This document shows positions 23,382 through 35,600 of a stretch of 64,000 nucleotides of DNA, piece by piece. The stretch covers positions 29,576,852-29,640,851 of the forward strand of contig OZ010800.1 in NCBI GenBank assembly GCA_963932465.1. Direction: 5' to 3'. The stretch comes from Maratus speciosus (taxonomy: Eukaryota > Arthropoda > Arachnida > Araneae > Salticidae). The translations under genes and the position numbers were made by a program. The number at the start of each line of letters is the position of its first letter. Position 1 is the stretch's first letter. Under the pieces are notes generated by a model. It saw only the letters and a list, made by a program, of their open reading frames with translations. It was not told the origin of the DNA and ran no database searches.

Positions 23382-23784
23382 CCCGTAAGGCATGGTGGCG
23401 TCACGGTGACGTCGTTGTGAAGTCACACTGTGATTTTGTGACCGTCGATGTGACGTCACGTGACGTCGATGTGACGTCATAGTGACTAGAATGCGAGGTC
23501 GTTATGGCCGTTTTAGAGGTCGTTTTTTACGTCACATTGTGACCACTCTGTGAAGTAACGGTGTGACAAATTTGTGAAAAGTGTGTCATTTGGGACTATT
23601 TTGGCATTAACTTTGTGAAGAACCTGTGACGAAAGTGACAATGCTTTGAAGTCACACTGTGACCAATTTGTGAAATATGTGTCATTTGTGACGAATTTGT
23701 TATAAACACTGTGATGATTTCAAATGAAAATCAAATTTCAAATTAATTGCTTAAAAGGCGCAAAGGCGAACATAGTGAAAAAGA

Positions 23785-23855
23785 TTCCATGCTGGGACTC
23801 GAACCCGGGCCATCAGTATAGCGCACTGACATTCTACCGACTAAACCACATGTAA
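23785..23855 (-). pseudogene. tRNA-like sequence, minus copy
   Basis: On the minus strand this 71-nt segment folds as a cloverleaf. The anticodon stem TCAGT/ACTGA is perfect, the T loop is TTCGAGT on a CCGGG stem, and a box A-like stretch (GTGGTTTAGTCGGTAGAATG) precedes it. The acceptor stem has one mismatch. The position before the presumed anticodon GCT is C instead of the invariant T, so a functional tRNA is unlikely. It would serve as the internal RNA polymerase III promoter of a SINE. Confidence 0.7.
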
Positions 23856-24308
23856 CGATACCCGGCCTGGAAAATTTCTCACTATTACATGTTGGCAAGG
23901 CTACAAACGCAGCACAAGGTGGAATATTTATCGTGAGCCATCGACATGGGGCAAACACGAAACTTAATTAAATCGAACATCGATTGAAACTATATTAATA
24001 CTTGGAAATTTTTCCAGAGAGAACCATTCGCCTTGCATACAATATTTCAAATGAAAATCAAATTTCAAATTAATTGCTTAAAAGGCAATTTTAATTTGAA
24101 ATTTGATTTTCATTTGAAATACTGTATGCAAGGCGAATGTTTCTCCCTGAAAAAATTTCCAAGCATTAATATAGTTTCAATCGATGCTGGATTTAATTAA
24201 GTTTTGTGTTTGCCCCATGACGGTGGCTCACGATAAATATTCCATCTTGTGCTGCGTTTGTGGCCTCGCCAACATGTAATAGGGAGAAATTTTCCAGGCT
24301 GGGTATCG

Positions 24309-24379
24309 TTCCATGTGGTTTAGTCAGTAGAATGTCAGTGCGCTATACTGATGACCCGGGATCGAGTCCCGGCGTGGAA
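24309..24379 (+). pseudogene. tRNA-like sequence, plus copy
   Basis: The mirror copy of the 23785 element. The acceptor stem TTCCATG/CGTGGAA pairs over 7 bp with one G-T pair, the anticodon stem TCAGT/ACTGA is perfect and the T stem CCGGG/CCCGG is perfect. The T loop is ATCGAGT and the base before the GCT triplet is C, so it is a tRNA relic or SINE head rather than a working tRNA gene. Confidence 0.7.
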
Positions 24380-24949
24380 TGTTTTCACTATGTTGGCCCT
24401 TGCGCCTTTTAAGCAATTAATTTGAAATTTGATTTTCATTTGAAATATTGTATGCAAGGCGAATGTTTCTCTTTGGAAAAATTTCCAAGTATTAATATTG
24501 TGATGATTCTTGTCATAAACACTATGATAATTTTAAAGTAAAGTTTTGTTTGAAATATAAAGTCTTATCTTTTTACCGTACTTTTTAGCAAGATATCCCT
24601 ATTTTGGAGTCCTATTCTTCTAAAATATTTTTAATTTTCCATTTAAAAAACAATCCTTATCAACTGACATCTTTTTTTATTAAGTTCTAAGCTTGATCTT
24701 GAATTCAAGCTTAATATTAAGAATGTGTAAGCTTTTTAATTTTTTGTGATTTGTCATTGCTTTACTAAATACGAACATGGAGTCTAACGGACATTAATAC
24801 AACTGTTATTTATAGAACGACATGATAAGCCCTATTTATTTAAATTTTTTATTCCCGTATATATTGTATTTTGTGAATATGAGCTAATTAGATTTGGTAT
24901 GTTTTATAGGAAAAGACTGATCTGGGAAATAGAAACAACAAGTAAGATA

Positions 24950-26250
24950 TATCACGCGTTAAGCCTATATTATAAAACACTTTCCAACTCTTCCTGAATG
25001 TTTTAACAAGACATCGGGGGGGAAATAACGTAAACAAGATAACTAACTAAACATGAAAACGCATAAAACATATGAACATTTTCAGCAGTTACCATCCATA
25101 GCCAAATATGTTTTCCAATTCTTTTAAACAGTCCTGTATTTGATCTGTAGATTTGTATATATACTATATAATGGAAAAATTTAGTTTATCAAGGAAACGC
25201 ATAACAGGTTGAAATTCTCTTTCAGCAATTTATACTAATATACGGAAACATACTTAAGTAATTTTGTACAATCCTGTAGTTTACCTAGAACCTTTATTAC
25301 ACGCCACTATTTAGTTAAAATTTAATTCAAACTAAAACACTTTTAAAACTGCTGAAATCACATTTCCAGAAATTATAATTTATAGACGGCAACGTATCCA
25401 ATTCTTTGCGTGACCCTGTATATCATTTTATCTATATTCTACAAACATTTCTTAGTAAATTAAATACAGTGCAGCGTAAAAATGCATAACTTATTTTAAA
25501 AACACTTTTAAGCAATACCCAGTAACCCTTACGAATACTTCTGTATAGTCCTGTATATGAATTATAGCATATATATATACACCATATACTTTGCATAAAT
25601 GTAGTGAATCATAAAAGCGCATATCATAATTAAAAATGCATTTCCAGCAATCATCGCTAATGAACAGTGCTTCGGATACAATACAGTATCTGAAATATTT
25701 TGTGTGTCCCTGTAAATGCTATATACACTTCGTATTATACATGAAATAATTCATAGTATGCAAACCTCAACGACGTATATCAATTTCATTACATATCAAA
25801 TAGATTAACATAAATATTTTACGCCGCAAACAATTCCCTCCACCCCTATATCATTATGTATTGGAATTCCTTTTTTAGCCCTGTAAATAAACAATAACTA
25901 TTCTCTGCATTGCATATTCTACGGAATGCACATTTTAGTGCGCTTCATAAATGCATATCAATTTTATTCTGTTTGAAAGCGTGTAAAATCATTAAAAATC
26001 ATTTGAAACGATTTTTTCTCCCACAAGCCGTAATGTAATGGAATACTTTTGACTGTCTCAGTAAATGAACTAAACATGCTACAAACTTCATTACAAATAG
26101 GGACCTTGCTATGGTAAACGTCAATAACATCCAAAAATTTCAAGTCAATCCGAGTATATTTACGCGAGTTAGAGCGCGGACAGACGGCCAAACAAACCGA
26201 AGTCATAAACACTTTTCAACTTTATAGGGCCTGAAAAACACTTTATTTCA
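24950..26250 (+). repeat. Dispersed block, copy 1 (serial ~220-240-bp units)
   Basis: Successive units share CCTGTAAATG/CCTGTATAT words, TTGGAATACTTTT and a CATTTCCAGCAATNATC-like word, and the block ends in GAGTTAGAGCGCGGACAGAC. The same units in the same order make up 33745-35600, and the last ones recur at 36080-36690. No coding potential. Confidence 0.75.
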
Positions 26251-28130
26251 ATGCTTAAATGTTATTTTTTATTTTTTAATGCCAATAAAATAAATGTATC
26301 GAAAACGTAGAAAATGAGTTTACAATCAAAGAAAATTTAATAACTGATTCTGAATGTCTACAATTAAATGTTCGATTAAAATCACAAACAGAAAAAAGAA
26401 ATGATTAAATAGAATAAAAAAAAATAAATATATCAATTTGAAAAACACTAAATAATGAGTATTTATAATTGTACTATTAAGCAACAACAAACTACGATAG
26501 ATGATTTAAATGCATTTAACAATTTCTCAAAAATCTTTCCATATGTTATAAGGAATTTCTACAATTTTATAATTTTGGCAAATATTAAATCTGAAAACAT
26601 TGGTATGAAGATTTAAGATTTTAAATACTAATTTAAAATATTACTAACAATCAAAAAAAAAATTTTTCAAAAGTTTCACTACTAGAATATGTAAAAAGAT
26701 ATTTTCCCAGTATAATGTTAATTTCAAAATTGAAACAGTTTCCTAATATCATTATAATCGAATATCATATTTAACTCCAAAATATTAATGACGATAAATA
26801 CTGTGTTACAATCAGTCTCTGCATCAGCTTTTTTTCCCCCTTCTAGCGATGCAGATTAAGATATTTTACAGCATCGAATCGGAAAAGAATTGCAGATCAG
26901 TCTCATTGCATATGACATACTACAACTTATTTAACTTTAATCTATCAAACGGGAATAAAAAATTTAAATTAAATAAGACATACCTTTTAAGTTCCTTAAA
27001 TAGTTTAATAATATCCGTGTTTTATCCTAAATTGTCAGACATATTTCTGACAAAATGACAAAATTGTCAGACATACTTCCCGCGTCAAAAGTTCTGATCC
27101 TTATTTTATTCTACGGTTTAATCGAGCGCAGACGATAGCGCACGCGCACGCGCAAGCAGGTGCTTATGCTGTATTATTATAATTTTTGTCTGTAACGAAA
27201 ATTTTCTATTTGAATGAAACACCTGCCTTTTTTCTTTCTTTTTTTTTAAAGTAAAGTTTGTTTTACACGTAATAAATACAAATTAGGCATCTTAATAAAT
27301 GAAAAGAGAGTATACAGGATAAAAAAATTTTCTTTGTCAATCTGTCATTTTTTTCTATTCATTTTCTGTAGAATAAAACTATTTGTAAAATAGCTTTTTT
27401 TAAAGTCGTATTTCTAAAACAGGAATTTAAAATATGAATAATTATATCATGGGTTTTGTATAAAATTTGTATAAATATTTTTTCGGAAAATGCTAATTTT
27501 ATTTAAAAAGTCTGAAAGAAGTAGACTTTTTTAAAAAATAGTTATTTAAAATAGTTAAACACTAACAGGGAAAAATATGACTTGAATGCAAATTCTAAAG
27601 CAAGAAATGCATATATGACTAAACTCTGAATACTCTTTCTACGTGCTCATTAAAAGCTGCAGACTTAACTGTAACAGAAAATTTTAGTTTAAAACCACAG
27701 AAGTGTTTCGAATAACACTGGTCGACAAAAAACTTCCTCCCTGCAAACTAAATATGTAAAGTGTGCAGATTTAATATTCCTAATTCTAAATATGTTATCC
27801 AAATTGCTTCATAACGTACCATTTTTACGAGAAACACTTTTATAATAATAACAATCGGTGAAGGATTAAATTGCAATGGTAGATAAAATTGAAATCATAA
27901 AAAAAGTATACTTCACTGTCTTAGATAACAAATTGATAAAATATAGCATGAAAATCTAGTTTGTTGATACTTGTACTGTGCATTTTCCTTTTTATGCCAC
28001 CCCCCCCCCCTCACCTCTTTTCCCGTCCGAATTTACTATTTCCTATCCACTAATATGTTTTCATTCCTTATGTTGCTGTAACTCGGGCATGTTTAAAATA
28101 TTTCTGTTCATTTTCAAAGATTTTTGATGT
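26251..28130. other. AT-rich sequence, no gene seen
   Basis: Includes a short alternating GC stretch (CGCACGCGCACGCGC near 27140) and a C run near 28000. No domain, exon or repeat was recognised. Confidence 0.5.
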
Positions 28131-28439
28131 TCATATTTTTGTCACACTGTGACTTACAATATGGTGGTTTTTTCGTCACATATGTGACGTGACGTACGTT
28201 ACATGCAGTGACATAACAGGAACGTCACTTTTTTTTTTTTATTGCCAGAAAATATAATTTTACATAAATAACATGTTTTGAATATTTTTTGTAATTTTTT
28301 AAATTTTTCTAAGATGTTCACATCTCAGTCACAATGTGACATCACTGAGTGGTGGCATTTTGGTCACAGATGTGACGTGACCACAGTGACTCACAGTGAC
28401 GTCACAACGACGTCACCGTGACCATGCATGCTATGAGGG

Positions 28440-28950
28440 TGTTACGCTATCGTACGTGGCACAGAAATCGCGATTATTTGTTAATTGTTTCATGGCAATG
28501 CGAGAATGAAACACGTCTCATTGGTAATTGAACAGCATTTAATGCATCTCCATACCCATAAGGGGGTTACCATAGGGGGTACCCTGTTCTGTCGCCAAAT
28601 GCCGGCAAGTTTGTCGCAAATTTGGCCACCACAATTACTCGCCTGAAGTGACGCCAACTTGGCTATATATCCAATATTTCTCCAAATTCCCATATACTTC
28701 TTCCGTTGTAAACCAATAGGGTTTACATGCTTACAGAAAATCAACATATTGAGATATTTTCAACCAATGAGCTAATGCAGATGTTATTGATGTGCCAAAA
28801 AGAGTCGCGTTGCTCTTGCGTTGAGAATTCTAAGACAGTGCAAATAATATTTCCTTTCTAACAACAAAAGTATTTTCGCGTGAATATTAAAAATAGAAAG
28901 AAAGCATTGGGGAGAATTACGTCACCTTTATAATGATATATTTAAAATGT
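28440..28950. other. Short moderate-GC segment, unassigned
   Basis: Contains a local cluster TTACCATAGGGGGTACCC and TTTGTCGCAAATTTGGC near 28567-28626. No coding or transposon assignment was possible. Confidence 0.35.
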
Positions 28951-28959
28951 CTTATTTAT

Positions 28960-29231
28960 AAAAAACTTTCTTATAGCGTTGTTAAAAAATAACGGAAGAC
29001 AAAGACTCTGTTTATTTAAATCATTGTATATTAGCTTATTTTCACATGTTTCACTGATCTGATTTAATCAAATACGAAAACAACCCGTTAACAGCGAGAT
29101 AGCCACTGTTTTTTTTTTTTAATTCATTCTTCCGAAATTTTTTTAACGCCCATCCAATTAGCCTGCTTTTAGAGTTTGCGGTGTCTGAACGGGGGTTGGC
29201 GAGAGTAGCTCGTAGGGGCAGAGCCACCTAG
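28960..29231 (+). mobile_element. Helitron-like 3' end, plus strand
   Basis: The segment ends in CTAG at 29228-29231 followed by T. It is preceded by a GC-rich hairpin-prone stretch with GTCTGAACGGGGGTTGGCG and GTAGCTCGTAGGGGC. Its body (GACAAAGACTCTGTTTA and the neighbouring TAGCGTTGTTAAAAAATA) matches, in inverse orientation, the segments beginning at 31221 and 42976. These are the features of a Helitron 3' terminus (hairpin then CTRR, A/T insertion site). Confidence 0.65.
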
Positions 29232-29261
29232 TTTTGAAAAAAAACATAAAATACAAAATAA

Positions 29262-30452
29262 TCTGTCCTAAAAATATATGGACAATGAAGCGAATTGCTT
29301 TTATTACCATCGTATCGAAAAAAAAAAAAAAAAAAAAAAAAGCATTTTCTGAGTTTTGTGCACTCGAAGTAAGTACTTCGAGATATAAAATCATTGCTCG
29401 TTCTTCAAATGTCGAATAGTGAGAAAATGCCTCGCAACGTTCAATTCCCTCCTACTAATATTCCGAAAATTTGGCGTTTAAAGGTTCAAAATGTTAAAAT
29501 TTCTGATACTGCTAAACAAATGAAGTATATCAGATGCGGAATTTATGAAATTTTATCAAATAGTTGCAATGCGATTGCAAAACAACGTTCATGTCCACCA
29601 AGAAAGACATCTCTACGACAAGACAGAGAGATTTTGAGAGCAGTTTCAGCCCAAAAGACGTCTGTTCGTGAAATTTCGAAGACTTTAGCTTTTTCTATTA
29701 CGACATCTTATGTTCACCGTTACATACAGGCAAGCTAAATTCATAAATATCACAGGTACTATATACTATGACGAAGATGCACCACAGAAATGCACGTATT
29801 CTTTGAACTAAAAAACATATGCTTTGGGAAGATGAATTGTTAAGTGTTTCTTCAGTGACGAAAACAAAAACAATTTGGATGGACCTGATGGCTGTTCATA
29901 CTATTGGCCTGATCTGCGACGAGAATCTCGCGAGTTCTTCCGTCGACAACAAAGAAGGTATTCTCTTATGGTATGGGGCGCAATTTGTTTCAATGAAACA
30001 ACGGATATTGCTTTTCTTAATAGTCGACAGTGCTCTGAGGATTATAAAAATATCCTTTAAAAAATCTATTTCAATTTGTAAACACTTTAGGAAGAGAAAA
30101 CTGAAAATCCCTAGAGGACTATCCGTCGATTCACACCTAACACTCAACAACAGCTTGGTTTACGCAGAATCAAGTGACTGTTATAGACTGGCCCACAATC
30201 AGCCCAGATCTACATCCAATGGAAAACCCTTGGGAAGTACTTGCACGAGATGTCCATGGTCATCAATTATCTACTTTTCAGGAATTAAAGCAACAAGTAG
30301 AGCTGAATTGGTTCACTTTACAGCAACACATTCTCCAAACACTACTTTGAAGCATAGTTGATAAAGTTTTCAAGATAATTCAAAGGAACGAGTCTAAAAT
30401 TTGAATTATATGTAAAATACTTGAAAAGTCCATATATTTTTGGAACAGCCTA
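29262..30452 (+). mobile_element. Degraded Tc1/mariner element
   Basis: Inverted ends with CTGTCCTAAAAATATATGGAC at about 29268 and the complement of GTCCATATATTTTTGGAACAG at about 30430. The interior holds transposase remains on the plus strand. An A run of about 25 bases interrupts the 5' region near 29318-29341. Confidence 0.8.
29394..30360 (+). pseudogene. Tc1-type transposase, inactivated
   Basis: Tc1 transposases cut and join element ends through a helix-turn-helix DNA-binding region and a DDE catalytic core. The first frame (29394-29738) is the HTH-like N-terminus (KISDTAKQMK, SVREISKTLAFS). The core follows in another frame: NLDGPDGCSYYW and SLMVWGAICF (29870-29990) are recognisable signatures, with the first catalytic Asp expected just before FNLDGPDG. 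After a stop near 30058 the frame changes again and shows remains of a W-P-x-x-S-P-D-L-x-P-x-E-N motif around 30185-30235. Several frameshifts and stops make it dead. It resembles the Tc1 rather than the mariner branch. Confidence 0.8.
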
Positions 30453-31220
30453 TTTTGATTTTTATTTTTTTTTTACAAAAATTCTGTAAAACCTATACTG
30501 TATTTCTTTGCTGCCATACACTTGCATTATGATTCCATATGCTTATCATTTCCTTCGTGATTATGGCTTCATTTTTTAAACTGTTATATCAAAAAATTAC
30601 CTGTCCATATACTTTTAAGGCGCACCATAGAAGACATGTTTTTGTGCCAATTTCATGAACATCATTCGGTTCATAAACAATAAAGGAAAAATCATGTGTC
30701 AAGAATAGATTTGGAAACACTTTCCAACACATTCAAAATAGTCTAACAAACCTGTACTGTTTAAAAATTAAAATATTACGTCTCATTCAACCTAATGGAA
30801 AAGCATAAAACATTTCAAAACACAATTTCAGCTGTTCCCATCTACAATCGGAAAATTACCCAAATTTATTTAGCAATCCTGGACATGATATGTAAGGTAG
30901 CTCGCCTCATTATGGTCCACCTAAGGTTTCATTGCTTATTTCAAAATGTTAATATTATTTTTCCCGGAAACTATGTATGCTGTTGCTTAGAGGGAGTAAC
31001 GTTGTAAATAAAAAATAAGATATTATACTTCTAATTATACTATTAAAAATTATATAAGCTGCAATGTAAAAAGTTTAATATGGGCGAAATTGGGAATATC
31101 CCGTTCTCAATATGGTCCACCTTGTAAATTTTTAAAAAATTACAAAATAAAATTAGAAAATTGCAAATTATTATATGTTACATAACATATACTTATATAT
31201 ATATATATATATATTATATA
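30453..31220. other. AT-rich sequence with a Tc1-like terminal remnant
   Basis: Contains a Tc1-style terminus near 30600-30635, a sequence resembling the start of the dispersed block (about 30700-30860), a (TA)n tract near 31193-31214 and no coding region. Confidence 0.45.
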
Positions 31221-32930
31221 CTAGGACGCTTTGCCCCCTGGAAGCTACGCTCGCCAACTGCCGTTCAGACACTGCAAAATCTCAAGCACGCTAATCTGAT
31301 CGGTTTTAAAAAGATTAGAAAAGATTGAATTATACTGAAAAAACCTGTAGCGATCTACCTGTAAACGGGTTTCCATTCAATTCCCTTTAATTGCAAAAAT
31401 TTAAGGCAGAATCAGTTTAGGTTAAGACATGTTAGAATTGTTTTCTTGTTTGGTTAAATAAGATCAGTTACATATTTGAAAAGAACCTGAAATTAAATGA
31501 ATTAAGTAAACAGAGTCTTTGCCTGCCGGTATTTTTTAACAGCGTTATAAAACGATTGACATAATACAATTTACTACAATTAAAAGTTACAGCTTAAACC
31601 TCTTCAAGGGCAGCAGTTCATTTTTGGACCACTTAATTTTAATTCTTAAATGCTACAATGGCACCAGAATATTGGGATGGAAATTTTCCTGTTATTAAGT
31701 AAGTGAACAGAATCTTTTTTGAATTTCGAAATTTGTTTGTAAATTCTGGTGCCATTCACTGATTTCAAAATTTTACGAAAAGAAGTATCTTGCCTCTGAA
31801 AGGGTTAAACGCATATTAATGTATTTATTATTTTAAAGTTTCCTTTCTGTTTTAATATTCACGTGTACATACAATTTTCAAGACATAATTTTCAATATAT
31901 TCCTGCTTTTAACACGCACTCATTTAATTGTAATTTTTTTTAAAAAAAATTCTGTTTTTAATAGCCACGTGTAAATAAATTTTTAATCTTTAGGAAATAT
32001 TATTCCTTGCGCTGTTTTTAGAATTGAAAACAACCTCTATAATAATAGCCTAAGTCATGTGACTATCATCAACAGTTCCAGGCGGATCCCTTCGCTTTTT
32101 TTATTGCAGGCGGCCATTTTGGCACTTCAATGTTAGCCAGCCACAGGTGTGATAAGTCGCCAAATATTATTCTATGGCCATTATTTCACTTATATTATAA
32201 TAGTCCAAGCCATGTGACTGCCATAAATAATAATGGGCAGATCACTTGGCTTTTCATAAGAAAGTTTCCATTTTGATTAAAGAATCAAAATTATTTTTTC
32301 ATATAAAACTACATAAAAGTTACCATGATCGCAAAGAATTCCTAGTACTTTTATTTTAGCCGGGTGCAAATCTCGCCAATAGCTTTTTTTTTAATTTGCC
32401 AGTTAGAATTTTTTTATTTTTCGAGTGGTAAATTAAAACGATGCTACTTGGTTATCCCATCGACCAAAAATCTGTCTCTGAACATAAATGTCACATTCAC
32501 TTGACTTTAACGAAGTTACACGTATTTACGCCATCAAGTGATTTTCATTTCAACGTTTTATTTGTATTTTTATTAATATTATACTAACTTGTTTGTTCTT
32601 TCGTTATTTAAAATAAAAAATTGTCAATTTGTATAATTTGGTGAGTAGTTTGGCGATTTATATAATTTGGCGAAATTGGTCGACGGCAGAAGTAGTATCA
32701 TTAAAACATTGCTTTGAAGTTGAAACTAAATGTCAAGATTTGTTGCATTGTCATATTCCTACTGGGTTTGGAGTAATGCTTCTTTACGACAATTTGGCGA
32801 AAACCTTGTTTTCGAATACCAGTTACATATGTATTTTTAAATTATTTTCTCTTATTTTTAAATGAAATAACAATGAATAAAAAAGAGCTTAATTAATAAC
32901 TATAGAACAAAACAGTTTAGAAAACTTTTT
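31221..32930 (-). repeat. Long repeat, copy A (Helitron-like 3' end on minus strand)
   Basis: The left edge is CTAG (31221-31224), preceded by an A-T-rich target. Read on the minus strand the end is hairpin-prone, with GGCGAGCGTAGC followed by GGGGGC and CTAG, a Helitron-like terminus. About 1.7 kb rightward is collinear with 42976-45689. Copy A lacks the LINE and the MITE that interrupt copy B, so it serves as the empty-site reference for both. Confidence 0.7.
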
Positions 32931-33744
32931 TTTTTGTAAATAAAAAGAAAATAAATTGAAATAAACATTTATTAATAAATATAAGCAACAAGAGCCGGGT
33001 TACCATGTCAGGCAAAATAACTCCATTTTGTCGCCAATTAGGTACCCAGTTGTGTATATGACATCTGTGCCTAATATTTTTCTTTTCGTTTCGTTTAAAA
33101 AAAAGAAAGAAGTGAAAGCCTTTTATTTTAAATGTTTCAATTTTAAATGAAAGTTTTGTATTAAATAAAATTATAATAAAGTACAAATTGAATTAGGAAT
33201 AGAAGTAATTTGATACATTTCTTAGTATACATTTAAGAGAGGCAAAACTGGTCGCCAAATTTGTTTAAAGTAATAACCTTTTCTAAAATATGAAAAAAAA
33301 AATCTGTTATGGTTAATATTTGATTTGCCATCATTACAGAAAATTATTTAAAATTATAAAAAAAATAATATTTTGAAAACTAATTCGAATTTAAAAATTC
33401 TAATACCAGTTTTGAGATCTACGGATCAGTACGGATTAAGTATTCCGTAATTTAGGGGAATTCGCAGTGAAACATAATCAGTTGTTTAATCAGTCGTTTC
33501 ATAAATTCGTTTTATTTCAGCCGTTTCATAAATTCGTTTCATTAGGATTTTATATATATAGGGTAGATATAATAATTGCAATCTTTTGAAAGCCAGGAAA
33601 ATCGCAAAAAAAAAAAAAATAAATAAAAAATAAATTAAAAAACAAAAAAAAATATTTTCTTTATTTTATTTTTGCTACGAAATATATTAATTTAAGAACA
33701 GAAGCGAAACAAAATTATTGCCAATAATAAACAAGAAAGAAAAA
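32931..33744. other. AT-rich sequence with end of a MITE-family copy
   Basis: The part up to about 33073 ends in ATATGACATCTGTGCC, the right end of the GGCACAGATGTC family. With the TTTTCGAATACCAGTTACAT motif near 32810 it resembles the long variant at 9588. The rest (33080-33744) is A/T-run-rich with nothing recognised. Confidence 0.5.
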
Positions 33745-34491
33745 TCATGCGCCAAGCATATATTATAGAACACTTTCCAATACATCCTCAAATCTTTAAA
33801 AAAACTTCGTTATTTATATAATTAAGTTAAATAAGAGAACTAAGGAAATATTTTTGAAAACAGATAAAACATTTGAAAAACTGATTTCAGCATTTAACGC
33901 CCATAGACAAATATGTACTCCAATTCTTTTGAACAGCCCTGTATTTCATTTGTAGATTGATATATATGTATACTATATAATGAGAAAATTTAGTTTACCT
34001 TACAAAACACATAACAGGTTGCAATTTCTCTTTCATAAATTTATACTAATAGATGGAGACATACTTGAATACTTTTGTTCAAGCCTGTAATTTACCTAGT
34101 AACTTTATTATACGACACAATTTAGCTAAAATTTAATTCAAACTAAAACACTCTTAAAACTACTAAAAGCAGATTTTCAGAAATTATCCTCCATAGACGG
34201 TCATGTATCCAATACTTTCCGTGGCCCTATGTCCTCCTGAGACCCAAGAAAAATATAATGCATATATTTTTTTTAATATGAGTTTTTTTCAACAAATAGG
34301 CATCAAATATGATGTTTTTGAAGAAATTAATAAATTTCGATTTTTTAATTTTGTTTTACAGCACATCCATCTAAATGGATGTTCAGGCCATAAACTCGCT
34401 TTAGAATAATTTAAAAAATGCTAAAATATGGGAAACAATAGAATTTATCATAAAATACATAAGGCAAGTGTTAACATCTGCTATTAAAAAT

Positions 34492-34540
<49 letters not shown>

Positions 34541-35600
34541 TTTAAATAAATTAAAATAACATAAAAACGAAACTTGCCAACAGAACGTAGAATTCCAACT
34601 TGACTCATTTATTACGCCATTTTGTAAACAAAGTAGTTACTCTTGCCAAAATCCAAAAGCTGAAGGATATTTTTTATTCATACATTACCATGCTAAACTC
34701 GTTTTAGATTGCTACAATGAAATTTAACGCAATAGAAGGAGAAAGCAAAACATCCATTTAAATGGATGCCAGGTCTCTGGGGAATATATCATTTTATCTA
34801 TATTCTACAAAAATTTCATAGTAAACTAAATGCAGGTCAGCGTACAAATAAATAACTCATTTAAAAACCACATTTAGTCAATTTACCCACACACTCAGTA
34901 ATTTTTACGAATTCTTTTGCGCAGCCCTATATATCAACTGTAGTATTTATACGTACTATAGTAAGCATAAATACAGTGAAACATAAAAGCGCAAATCATA
35001 ATTAAAAATGCATTTCCTGCCATCATCGCTAATATACAGTACTTCAAGTAGAATATACTAACTGAAATATTTTGTTCGTCCTTGTAAATGCTATGCATTT
35101 AGTATTATACATGAAGTAACTTATAGTAAGCCTCAGCGACGTATATCAATTTAATTATATATAAAATATCTTTTATTATTTTTATCTTTTATTAGTTTAT
35201 TTAAAGCACGCCGCAAAAAATACCCCCTATGGCCCTGTAAATGAATAATAGCTATTATTTGCTTGTCATATTCTACAAATTGCATATTTTAGTTCACTTC
35301 GCAAAGGCATATCAATTTTATTATGTTTGAAAGGGTGTAGCATCTTTAAAATTCATTAGAAACGATTTGTTTCCATTGGCCATAATGTAACTGAATATTT
35401 TGACTGTCCCTGTAAATAAACTAAACATGCTACAAACTTCATTTGAAACAGGGATTGTGCTAGGGTAAGTGTTAATAACATGCAAACATTTCAGGAAAAT
35501 TCTAGTATATTTATGAGAGTTACAGCGCGGACAGACTGTCAGACTGACAGACATACCGAAATCTTAAACGCTTTTGTTGGAAAGTGTTTAAAAGACTGCT
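33745..35600 (+). repeat. Dispersed block, copy 2
   Basis: Collinear with 24950-26250 over its length (for example CATAACAGGTTG, AATTCAAACTAAAACAC, GCGTACAAATAAATAAC-like words and the final GCGGACAGAC segment). It is split by a separate insertion at about 34236-34785. Confidence 0.75.
34236..34785. mobile_element. Insertion with short inverted ends inside copy 2
   Basis: This segment is absent from the paralogous block at 25424. It begins CCTCCTGAGACC and ends GGTCTCTGGGG, a short imperfect inverted pair. It carries the palindromic word CATCCATYTAAATGGATG twice (about 34364 and 34751) and an A run of 41 bases near 34497-34537. A clear target duplication was not found. Confidence 0.5.

Larger units (their letters stand above)
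23720..24499. mobile_element. Inverted dimer of a tRNA-derived repeat (SINE-like)
   Basis: Two units of about 390 bp lie in opposite orientation with the symmetry centre near 24088. Each carries a tRNA-like segment and a shared flank containing CAAATGAAAATCAAATTTC. The whole block is flanked by the 9-bp direct repeat GTGATGATT (23711-23719 and 24500-24508), which looks like a target-site duplication made by insertion of the dimer into GTCAC-rich sequence. Confidence 0.75.
23382..28439. mobile_element. Candidate 5-kb element with GTCAC-rich inverted ends
   Basis: The left end reads CCCGTAAGGCATGGTGGC and then GTCACGGTGACGTCGTTGTG. The right end, complemented, reads CCCTCATAGCATGCATGG and then TCACGGTGACGTCGTTGTG. 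Each is followed inward by 200-300 bp of TGTGAC/GTCACA motifs. The paired ends define a segment of 5,058 bp. No transposase is recognisable inside and no target duplication is evident. The interior holds an inverted pair of tRNA-like units and one copy of a large dispersed block. It may be a non-autonomous DNA transposon or two independent copies of a terminal repeat. Confidence 0.5.

Noticed and set aside
23785..24379. Two functional tRNA-Ser genes
   Set aside because: The cloverleaf is good but the base before the GCT triplet is C in place of the invariant T. Both copies lie in a duplicated repeat with a target duplication, so a SINE head is more likely.
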